A stretch of 42,953 nt of DNA from Pseudopelagicola sp. (GTDB taxonomy: Bacteria > Pseudomonadota > Alphaproteobacteria > Rhodobacterales > Rhodobacteraceae), in contig JAPHRE010000030.1 in assembly GCA_026195905.1 (NCBI GenBank), positions 1 through 42,953 on the forward strand. Direction: 5' to 3'. Of this stretch, positions 36,920-42,953 are shown piece after piece (the first letter of the stretch is position 1; each line of letters opens with the position of its first letter). The notes under the pieces were generated by a model, which made no database searches, was not told the DNA's origin, and saw only the letters and a program-made list of their open reading frames with translations. Both the position numbers and the translations under genes were made by a program.

Positions 36920-38479
36920 TTATTCCCACTCGATCGTGCCGGGCGGTTTCGAGGTGATGTCATAGGTGACACGGTTGATGCCTTTGACCTCGTTGATGAT
37001 CCGGGTGGCGGTCTCGCCGAGGAAGTCGTGGGTGAACGGGTAGTAATCGGCGGTCATGCCATCGACGGAGGTCACGGCGCGCAGGGCGCAGGCGTAGTCA
37101 TAGGTGCGCCCGTCGCCCATCACGCCGACGGTGCGGACGGGGAGGATTGCGACGAAGGCCTGCCAGATTTCATCATAGAGGCCATGTTTGCGGATCTGGT
37201 CGATATAGACCGCGTCGGCCTCGCGCAGGATGTCGAGCTTGGCGCGGGTGATCTCGCCGGGGCAGCGGATGGCAAGGCCGGGTCCGGGGAAGGGATGGCG
37301 ACCGATGAACGATTGCGGCAGGCCGAGCTCGCGGCCCAGGGCGCGGACCTCGTCCTTGAACAGTTCGCGCAGCGGTTCCACCAGCTTGAGACCCATCTTT
37401 TCGGGCAACCCACCGACGTTGTGGTGCGATTTGATGGTAACGGAGGGGCCGCCGGAAAAGGACACCGATTCAATGACATCGGGGTAGAGCGTGCCTTGGG
37501 CGAGGAAGGTCGCGTCTTGGATCGAGTCGGCGTGTTTCTGGAACACGTCGATGAACAGCTTGCCGATGATCTTGCGTTTGGTTTCGGGGTCGGATTGGCC
37601 CTCAAGCTCGCCAAGGAAGAGATCGGCCTCGTCGGCGTGGATCAGCTTGATGTTGTAGCTGTCGCGGAACATGTGCACGACCTCTTCGGCCTCGCCTTTG
37701 CGCAACAGCCCGTGGTCGACAAAGACGCACGTGAGCTGATCGCCAATGGCTTCGTGCAGGAGGATCGCCGTAACGGAGGAATCCACACCGCCGGAGAGGC
37801 CGCAGATCACATGGGCATCGCCGACCTGTTCACGGATCGCCCTGATGGCTTCTTCGCGGTAGGCGCCCATCGTCCAGTCGCCCTTGAACCCGGCCAGACG
37901 CACGAAGTTCTCATAGAGCTTGGCACCGTTGGGGGTATGGTGCACTTCGGGGTGAAATTGCACGGCGTAGAAATGGCGCGAGGCATCGGCGGTGATGGCG
38001 AAGGGCGCGCCCGGCGAGGTGCCAAAGACCTCAAAGCCCGGCGCGATCTCGGCCACGTGGTCGCCGTGGCTCATCCAGACCTGTTCGTCGCCCTCAGAGA
38101 ACCAGCCCTCAAGAAGATCTAGCTTGCCCTTGGAGGTCACATAGGCGCGGCCAAATTCGGCGGTGCCGTGGCCGGATTCAACGCGCCCGCCCAATTGCTG
38201 CATCATCACCTGTTGGCCATAGCAGATACCAAGGATCGGCACGCCATAGTCAAAGATCTCTTGCGGGGCGCGCGGGCTGCCTTCGCGGGTCACGCTATCG
38301 GGACCGCCAGAGAAGATAATCGCTTTGGGCGCCATCTCGCGGACCATGTCCATCGTGACGTTCTGATAGGGGTGAATTTCGCAATAGACATTGAGTTCGC
38401 GCAGGCGACGCGCGATGAGCTGCGTTACCTGACTACCAAAGTCGATAATAAGAAGGCGGGCGTGGGATGTGTCACTCAT
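36920..38479 (-). CDS. guaA: GMP synthase (glutamine-hydrolysing) GuaA
   Basis: Converts XMP to GMP with glutamine ammonia and ATP. The 519-aa protein has an N-terminal glutamine amidotransferase with the Cys in GICYGQQ and the His/Glu of QFHPEVHHT. Next is the ATP pyrophosphatase P-loop [13 protein letters not shown] (about residue 230), then [11 protein letters not shown] and a C-terminal dimerisation domain ending [12 protein letters not shown]. The domain order and length are standard. Confidence 0.98.
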   Translation of the reverse strand: MSDTSHARLLIIDFGSQVTQLIARRLRELNVYCEIHPYQNVTMDMVREMAPKAIIFSGGPDSVTREGSPRAPQEIFDYGVPILGICYGQQVMMQQLGGRVESGHGTAEFGRAYVTSKGKLDLLEGWFSEGDEQVWMSHGDHVAEIAPGFEVFGTSPGAPFAITADASRHFYAVQFHPEVHHTPNGAKLYENFVRLAGFKGDWTMGAYREEAIRAIREQVGDAHVICGLSGGVDSSVTAILLHEAIGDQLTCVFVDHGLLRKGEAEEVVHMFRDSYNIKLIHADEADLFLGELEGQSDPETKRKIIGKLFIDVFQKHADSIQDATFLAQGTLYPDVIESVSFSGGPSVTIKSHHNVGGLPEKMGLKLVEPLRELFKDEVRALGRELGLPQSFIGRHPFPGPGLAIRCPGEITRAKLDILREADAVYIDQIRKHGLYDEIWQAFVAILPVRTVGVMGDGRTYDYACALRAVTSVDGMTADYYPFTHDFLGETATRIINEVKGINRVTYDITSKPPGTIEWE

Positions 38480-38536
38480 GCCAGCCGATTAAGGAATTCA
38501 GGACGAGTCGGCAAGAGAGATTGCATTGCGGGGGCG

Positions 38537-39220
38537 CTATGCACCTTTTGCCATAGCCGCTTGCATCGTTTCCAGATGCCGCAGCATGGCGTTTGAGGCC
38601 AAGGCCGGGTTTGCCTGCGCGATGGCGTCGACGATGATCTCATGTTGGTCGCTGTGCAGGGTTTGAAACTCATCCGGGGCAATGCGGCGCAGGGTGCGGT
38701 CCCATTCGCGCTGCCATGCGACCCGCCGTCGTGTGCCAGACAGGTAGGTCAGGAACCCGATGAGCACCGGATTGCGCGAGGTTTCGGAAATCGCGCGGTG
38801 AAAGGCGTCATCGGCCTGTTCGCAGTCGGCCCGTGTGCGGGCGGCCCGTCCGGCGGCGACCTTGGCCCGTAAATGCGCGATGTCGCGGGGCGTGGCATGG
38901 AGGGCGGCTTCGGCGGCGACCTTGGGTTCGAGCAGCTGGCGCGCGCGCATCAGGTCGGGCGGGGTTGCCCCCTCAACGAGGAGCGTATCGCGCAGGGGCA
39001 AATGGCGCGGGCGGGGACCGCGAAACGTGCCTTGTCCGACATGACGCCAAATCTCGCCCTCTTTTTCAAGCGTCGCAAGACAGGCGCGCAGGGTTTGCCG
39101 ACTACAACCCAAGCTCTGCGCCAAGGTGCGTTCGGACGGAAGGCGGTCACCGCTGACCGGGGCGAGATGGTCGAGGGCCGCGCGCAGGTCGGGCAGGACG
39201 GTGTTTGGGGTCTTTTTCAC
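38537..39220 (-). CDS. GntR-family (FadR subfamily) regulator
   Basis: A 227-aa regulator: an N-terminal winged HTH (R-L-P-S-E-R-T-L-A-Q-S-L-G-C-S-R-Q-T-L-R at about 25-45, then E-G-E-I-W-R-H-V-G-Q-G-T-F) and a helical FCD ligand domain (D-L-M-R-A-R-Q-L-L-E-P, D-D-A-F-H-R-A-I-S-E-T-S-R-N-P, and a C-terminal H-x-x-I-x-x-A-I-A). Starts with GTG at 39220, with GAGGGA 6 bases upstream. The frame runs open much further upstream (to 41209), but that part is a shadow of the plus-strand genes. It is divergent from a TauE/SafE permease gene, with two 9-bp repeats between them. Likely it senses the substrate of that cluster. Confidence 0.9.
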   Translation of the reverse strand: MKKTPNTVLPDLRAALDHLAPVSGDRLPSERTLAQSLGCSRQTLRACLATLEKEGEIWRHVGQGTFRGPRPRHLPLRDTLLVEGATPPDLMRARQLLEPKVAAEAALHATPRDIAHLRAKVAAGRAARTRADCEQADDAFHRAISETSRNPVLIGFLTYLSGTRRRVAWQREWDRTLRRIAPDEFQTLHSDQHEIIVDAIAQANPALASNAMLRHLETMQAAMAKGA

Positions 39221-39245
39221 AATATTTCCCTCGGTATTTCTTTTA

Positions 39246-39268
39246 CAGACCAATTTGCAGACCAATCT
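39246..39268. promoter_or_regulatory. direct-repeat operator candidate between the GntR and permease genes
   Basis: CAGACCAAT occurs at 39246-39254 and again at 39258-39266, 12 bp apart, inside the 108-bp divergent region. On the other strand each reads ATTGGTCTG. This is the best candidate for the GntR protein's binding site. Position and repetition support it; no consensus match is claimed. Confidence 0.45.
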
Positions 39269-39328
39269 ATAGCCTGTCAGAGGGGATGTCATCTCAACGC
39301 AACGCATGTGACTAGGATTTGAGCGGGT

Positions 39329-40078
39329 ATGTTTGATTTTCTTCTTCTTGCCGTGGCCGGATTGGCGGCGGGTTTGTTGAATGCAGTGGCCGGGGGCGGG
39401 ACGTTCCTCAGCCTTCCGGCGTTGATCTATGTCGGGGTGCCGCCGGTGAGCGCCAATGCCACGGCCACGCTGACGGCGCTTCCGGGCTATATCAGCAGTG
39501 CCTGGGGGTTTCGTCATGACATGACGCGCGAAGGGGTTCTTTCGCTGCGCGCAATCATCGGGGTCGGCGCGGTCGGGGCGGTTCTTGGGGCGTTGTTGCT
39601 TACGATCACGCCGGGGGATACGTTTCTTTGGGTGGTGCCGTGGCTTTTGCTTTTGGCGACGGTGATGTTTGCCTTTGGTCCGGTCCTGCTGGGGCAGATA
39701 CAGACGCGCGGGGGCGGCGCGGTCGGTGTCTTTGGGTCGGGTATCGCGATTGCGCTGGTGTCGATTTACGGCGGGTATTTCAACGGCGGCCTTGGGATCA
39801 TGCTTCTGGCGACGTTCGGGTTTATTGGCTACGTCAACCTGCATGGGATGAACGGGCTTAAGAATGTTCTTTCTGCGGTGGTCTCGCTTGTGTCGTCCCT
39901 GACCTTCATCGGGGCGGGGTTGATTGCGTGGGAGCAGGCGGTTGTGATGGCGGCGAGTTCGGCGCTTGGGGGGTATCTCGGGGCGCGGATGAGTCGGCGT
40001 ATTGTGCGGACCGATCTGTTGCGGCATTTCGTGACGGTGGTGGGTGCCTTGATGGCATTGGTGTTTTTCCTGCGCTAA
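39329..40078 (+). CDS. TauE/SafE (TSUP) family permease
   Basis: A 249-aa protein with about eight membrane spans in two repeats. The family motif A-G-L-L-N-A-V-A-G-G-G-T-F-L-S-L-P-A-L is at residues 13-31, and its second-repeat counterpart Y-G-G-Y-F-N-G-G-L-G-I-M-L-L lies in the middle. TSUP proteins move sulfonates, sulfite, sulfoacetate or other organic anions. Here it stands between a GntR regulator and an MttB-family methyltransferase, so it may import or export a compound handled by that enzyme. The substrate is inferred from context only. Confidence 0.88.
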   Translation: MFDFLLLAVAGLAAGLLNAVAGGGTFLSLPALIYVGVPPVSANATATLTALPGYISSAWGFRHDMTREGVLSLRAIIGVGAVGAVLGALLLTITPGDTFLWVVPWLLLLATVMFAFGPVLLGQIQTRGGGAVGVFGSGIAIALVSIYGGYFNGGLGIMLLATFGFIGYVNLHGMNGLKNVLSAVVSLVSSLTFIGAGLIAWEQAVVMAASSALGGYLGARMSRRIVRTDLLRHFVTVVGALMALVFFLR

Positions 40079-40231
40079 GGGCGCGCGCGCTGTGGTGGGC
40101 GCGGTCTCATCGCGCAAAGAAACCTTTGCCATATGTCGTTTTCTTCTCATAGGGGGCGTTATCCTGCGGCGGGGCAGCGCCGGGAGCGGGGTATACACTG
40201 GACAACAGTTTGATCCACGGGGAGACGCGAC

Positions 40232-41773
40232 ATGGCAGAAGCAGGGCGCAGGCGGGCACGCGGCGGCGGCGGTGCGGCGCGCAGGGCAGAGCGCGGCACG
40301 CTGAAGATCGAGGCGGCAAAATTCATCGAGCGCAATATTCCGTTGTTCGAGATTCTCACCGAGGAGGCGCTTGAGATCATTGAATACAACGCCGAGACCA
40401 TCCTTGAAGAGGTCGGGGTCAATTTCGTCGAGAACCCGACCGCGTTGGCGCGGTGGCGTCAGGCGGGCGCGGATGTCGATGGCGAGCGGGTGCGTATTCC
40501 CCGCGGCATGGCGCGGCAGCTTTGCAAGACGGCGCCGTCGTCTTTTGTGCAGCACGCCCGCAACCCCGAGCGCAATGTCGAGATTGGCGGCAAGACCTTG
40601 GTCTGTGCGCCGGTTTATGGCCCGCCTTTCGTGCGCGACCTTGATGGCGGGCGGCGCTATGCGACGATGGATGATTTCGAGAAGTTCGTGAAGCTCGGCT
40701 ATATGTCGAAGTGGCTGCATCATTCGGGGGGGACAGTGTGTGAGCCGACCGATGTGCCGGTCAACAAGCGTCACCTTGATATGCTTTTGGCGCATATGAC
40801 GCTTTCGGATAAGCCGTTCATGGGGTCTGTGACCGATCCGAGCCGGGCGCGCGATAGTGTGGAGATGTGCGAGATTCTGTTCGGCAAGGAATTCGTTCAG
40901 GACAATACGGTGATGACCTCGCTCATCAACATCAATTCGCCACTGACCTTTGACGAGGTGATGATGGGCGCGCTTGAGGTTTATGCGCAGAACAATCAGG
41001 CCTGTATCATCTCGCCCTTTATCGTGGGCGGGGCGATGGCGCCGGTCTCTGTTGCCGGGACTCTGACGCAGGTTTTGGCCGAGGTTCTGGCGGGGGTGGC
41101 GTATAGTCAGTTGATCCGCCCCGGTGCGCCGGTGATCTTTGGCGCGTTTGTGACCTCGATCGACATGAATTCGGGCGCGCCGACCTTTGGCACGCCGGAA
41201 GCCAGCCAAATTCTCTACGGCGCTGGGCAGTTGGCGCGGCGTCTTGGGTTGCCGTATCGGTCGGGCGGGGGGCTCTGCGGGTCGAAACTACCGGATGCGC
41301 AGGCGGCCTATGAGACCGCGCATACCCATAATGCGGTGCTGATGGGGGGGGTGAATTTCATGCTCCATGCCTGTGGCTGGCTTGAGGGCGGGCTTGTGTC
41401 GAGCTTTGAGAAATTCGTCATGGACGCGGATCAGCTTGGCGCGCTGCACAAGATGGCGGCAGGGGTTGCCTTTGACGAGGAGGCGCAGGCGATGGACGCG
41501 ATCCGCGAGGTTGGGCCGGGCGGGCATTATCTTGGCTGTGCCCACACACAGGCGCATTTCAAGGAGGCCTTCTGGCGCTCGGAGGTGCTTGATTACAAGC
41601 CGTTCGAGACCTGGGAAGAGGAAGGCGCGCGCGATACGCAGACCCTTGCGGGCGAGCGGGTCAAGAAATTGCTCGATGCCTATCAGAAACCGGCGATGGA
41701 CCCGGCCATCGAGGCGGCGCTTATGTCGTATGTCGCCGAGAAGAAAGCCTCGATGCCGGACTCGTTCATGTAA
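40232..41773 (+). CDS. MttB-family (trimethylamine methyltransferase-like) protein, non-pyrrolysine
   Basis: A 513-aa TIM-barrel methyltransferase of the MttB superfamily. The N-terminal 20 residues are Arg/Gly/Ala-rich; the body includes G-V-N-F at the first strand, A-P-V-Y-G-P-P-F-V, the substrate region HHSGGTVCEPTDVPV, N-N-Q-A-C-I-I-S-P-F-I-V-G-G-A-M-A-P and the closing G-P-G-G-H-Y-L-G-C-A-H-T-Q-A-H-F. There is no in-frame amber codon, so this is the pyrrolysine-free class, whose characterised members demethylate glycine betaine or related quaternary amines through a corrinoid protein. No corrinoid protein or activator lies in the window. GGGGAGA stands before the ATG. Cotranscription with the TSUP permease is possible (150-bp gap). 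Confidence 0.88.
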   Translation: MAEAGRRRARGGGGAARRAERGTLKIEAAKFIERNIPLFEILTEEALEIIEYNAETILEEVGVNFVENPTALARWRQAGADVDGERVRIPRGMARQLCKTAPSSFVQHARNPERNVEIGGKTLVCAPVYGPPFVRDLDGGRRYATMDDFEKFVKLGYMSKWLHHSGGTVCEPTDVPVNKRHLDMLLAHMTLSDKPFMGSVTDPSRARDSVEMCEILFGKEFVQDNTVMTSLININSPLTFDEVMMGALEVYAQNNQACIISPFIVGGAMAPVSVAGTLTQVLAEVLAGVAYSQLIRPGAPVIFGAFVTSIDMNSGAPTFGTPEASQILYGAGQLARRLGLPYRSGGGLCGSKLPDAQAAYETAHTHNAVLMGGVNFMLHACGWLEGGLVSSFEKFVMDADQLGALHKMAAGVAFDEEAQAMDAIREVGPGGHYLGCAHTQAHFKEAFWRSEVLDYKPFETWEEEGARDTQTLAGERVKKLLDAYQKPAMDPAIEAALMSYVAEKKASMPDSFM

Positions 41774-41774
41774 A

Positions 41775-42077
41775 TCAGCCGGAGATATCCGGCCGGGTGG
41801 CCCGCAACAGGCGGGCCTCGCCCAGCATTGCGATCAAAAGATCAACATGACGCACCAGCGAATAGGCGGCATCGTCGCTGACGCGCTGGGCGTCGACCTC
41901 TGCCTCCATTTCCATCAGGCGCATCAGCGCAGGCCCACTTCGGGGGGCTTTCTTGCCATAGCCCAAAAGCCGCGCCAGATGAGGCGCGCGCATATAGTCA
42001 TCCGCCCCGGCGCGGGCGGCGCGGATCAACAAGCGGGGACGGCGCAGGGCGTTCATTCGGCTTAGGATATCTTGCAT
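41775..42077 (-). CDS. DUF6477 small protein
   Basis: A 100-aa helical protein starting MQDILSRMNALRRPRLLIRA, with basic and Leu-rich helices, a Y-M-R-A-P-H-L-A-R-L-L-G-Y segment and a C-terminal helix ending in D-L-L-I-A-M-L-G-E-A-R-L-L-R. I recall this as the Rhodobacterales family DUF6477. AAGGAG precedes the ATG at 42077. It is divergent from the DUF6456 gene. From memory, the equivalent neighbour in Rhodobacter capsulatus (rcc01866) affects gene transfer agent production together with rcc01865 (GafA). That link is recollection plus synteny, not proof. Confidence 0.78.
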   Translation of the reverse strand: MQDILSRMNALRRPRLLIRAARAGADDYMRAPHLARLLGYGKKAPRSGPALMRLMEMEAEVDAQRVSDDAAYSLVRHVDLLIAMLGEARLLRATRPDISG

Positions 42078-42214
42078 CTCATCACTCCTTCAGTCGCGGT
42101 ATGGCCTCTGCATGACACAACCTTAGAGGGTGTTGCGCGCTAAATGACTCAGCGTTCGCGGGATTTCAGTGTTGTTCATAGTTTGGAAACAATCATTACC
42201 TCACTGAGCCAATG

Positions 42215-42229
42215 TTAACCAAGGGGTAA
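42215..42229 (+). promoter_or_regulatory. near-consensus CtrA box
   Basis: TTAA-CCAAGGG-GTAA fits the CtrA motif TTAA-N7-TTAA with one mismatch. It lies in the 220-bp divergent region between the DUF6477 and DUF6456 genes, about 70-90 bases before the plus-strand gene. CtrA itself is encoded at 15987-16709. Confidence 0.5.
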
Positions 42230-42245
42230 CAGTTCGTGCTTAGGT

Positions 42246-42278
42246 TGTGGACAATTTTAAGGAAAAGCCTGTGGGTAA
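42246..42278. promoter_or_regulatory. two DnaA-box-like sites
   Basis: TGTGGACAA at 42246-42254 (reverse complement TTGTCCACA) and TGTGGGTAA at 42270-42278 (reverse complement TTACCCACA) each differ from TTATCCACA by one base. They are 24 bp apart in the same orientation, just downstream of the CtrA box. Placing DnaA and CtrA sites side by side is seen in cell-cycle promoters of alphaproteobacteria. Confidence 0.4.
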
Positions 42279-42301
42279 CTGCGGGTGCATGACTGACCTG
42301 T

Positions 42302-42953
42302 ATGGGGTGCGGACGGATGCGTATGGAGAATGGACCAGCGATGGTGCCGGATTGGGTACCGGATGAGGCGAGGCGCTATTTGGCGCATACGGCTTTGGGC
42401 TGGTCGTTGCGCAAACTGGGGCGCCACGAGGCGATTCATCCGTCGACCGTTCTGCGTCAGGTCAGAAAAATAGAGACGCGCCGGGATGATCCATTGGTGG
42501 ATCGTGTGCTGGACCGTCTTGCAGATTTGTTCCTTCCTGAGGCGCTGCTCCCCGCAGACGAGGAGATTGCCCTCATGCAAGCCAATTTCGAGACCGGGGC
42601 CATGCCCGACACACCGAAGTTCGAACGCGAGGCGCTTGGGGTGTTGCGCCATCTTTGTGTGCCGGGCGCGGTTCTTGCGGTGGCGCAGGATATGGAAAAG
42701 GCGGTTGTGGTGCGCGAAGACGGCGATGCGCCCACCCGCACCGCCACCGTCGCGCCCGAGATCGTCGAGGCTATGGCGCTCAAGGATTGGGTGACCTGCG
42801 ATGCGCCGGGGCGGATTTCGCGCTATCGGGTCACGCCTGCGGGTCGCGGCGCGTTGAACCGCCTTTTGGCGGCACAGGAGAACCGCGCCACGGGGTTTGC
42901 GGAGGCGCAGACGGGTTTTGCCGATCCGCATCTTGGCGAGGGGCTTGGCGGGG
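42302..42953 (+). CDS. HTH plus DUF6456 protein, GafA-like (partial)
   Basis: The 5' part (217 codons) of a gene running off the window. In-frame ATGs at 42302, 42317, 42323 and 42341 are possible; GGACGG at 42311-42316 favours 42323. After W-V-P-D-E-A-R-R-Y-L-A-H-T comes a helix-turn-helix, SLRKLGRHEAIHPSTVLRQV (about residues 35-55), with R-R-D-D-P-L-V-D after it. Then follows a winged-helix-like module (L-G-V-L-R-H-L-C-V-P-G-A-V-L ... S-R-Y-R-V-T-P-A-G-R-G-A-L-N-R-L) matching DUF6456. I recall the Rhodobacter gene transfer agent activator GafA as having this kind of architecture and CtrA-dependent expression. The upstream CtrA-like box supports it. Alternatives: another DUF6456 regulator. 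Confidence 0.7.
   Translation, partial: MGCGRMRMENGPAMVPDWVPDEARRYLAHTALGWSLRKLGRHEAIHPSTVLRQVRKIETRRDDPLVDRVLDRLADLFLPEALLPADEEIALMQANFETGAMPDTPKFEREALGVLRHLCVPGAVLAVAQDMEKAVVVREDGDAPTRTATVAPEIVEAMALKDWVTCDAPGRISRYRVTPAGRGALNRLLAAQENRATGFAEAQTGFADPHLGEGLGG

Noticed and set aside
39221-41209. Long minus-strand open frame continuous with the GntR gene (890 codons in all)
   Set aside because: The part upstream of 39220 lies opposite the TSUP permease and MttB genes and reads as Arg/His/Pro-rich shadow text; the GntR gene has its own GTG with a good ribosome site.
41778-41793. Hairpin GCCGGA-GATA-TCCGGC between the MttB gene and the DUF6477 gene
   Set aside because: It lies within the DUF6477 coding end, is only 6 bp and has no T run, so a terminator call is not supported.

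Overview
The window is a high-GC stretch of an alphaproteobacterial chromosome, most likely a member of the Rhodobacterales (Rhodobacteraceae/Roseobacter group). The evidence is the pairing of a SciP (DUF1153) gene with ctrA, the bamA-ompH-fabZ-lpxA-lpxI-lpxB order, TrmFO and LpxI types, DUF6477/DUF6456 proteins typical of this order, and a GTTC-N7-GTTC LexA-type box. I found no rRNA, tRNA, CRISPR array, phage or insertion sequence. It reads as core chromosome with a few accessory transport and regulation genes.

Layout. 308-2158 (minus): an AraC regulator and miaA. 2269-14343 (plus): a long growth and envelope block: pyrH, frr, uppS, cdsA, dxr, rseP, a 44-codon membrane peptide, bamA, ompH/skp, fabZ, lpxA, lpxI, lpxB. 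It covers UMP supply, ribosome recycling, isoprenoid carrier and phospholipid precursor synthesis, outer-membrane protein assembly and lipid A. lpxD is absent from its E. coli position. 14350-15492 (minus): mnmA. 15613-16709 (plus): sciP and ctrA, the cell-cycle regulator and its inhibitor, separated by a spacer rich in TTAAC half-sites. 16773-21112: ligA and recG, overlapping by 4 nt. 21121-21540: four GTTC repeats, including one GTTC-N7-GTTC box, a 40-aa single-span membrane peptide and a strong terminator.

21564-25873: a NifU/IscU-like protein lacking the third scaffold Cys, hisI, gluQ and trmFO (overlapping by 4 nt), and an ECHDC3-type enoyl-CoA hydratase. 25932-28763: a hotdog thioesterase, a TDT/SLAC1-type transporter preceded by a perfect FNR-type box, and rplM-rpsI. 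28826-33900 (minus): six closely spaced genes that read as one unit: P-loop ATPase, metA, alpha/beta hydrolase, ppk2, TetR regulator, unknown protein. 34062-35902: two EamA transporters. 36051-38479: an FkbM methyltransferase convergent with guaA across a bidirectional terminator. 38537-41773: a GntR regulator, a TauE/SafE permease and an MttB-family methyltransferase. 41775-42953: a DUF6477 gene divergent from an HTH/DUF6456 protein that runs off the window.

Most noteworthy points: (1) the putatively LexA-controlled 40-aa membrane peptide, which has the design of an SOS division inhibitor; (2) the DUF6477/DUF6456 pair, which resembles the gene transfer agent activator locus of Rhodobacter and carries a near-consensus CtrA box and DnaA-like boxes; (3) an 11-bp-period repeat in two separate intergenic regions; (4) the FNR box before the TDT transporter; (5) a long imperfect hairpin in a gene-free 400-bp gap. 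All functional statements rest on reading motifs and on remembered family knowledge; no search was run.
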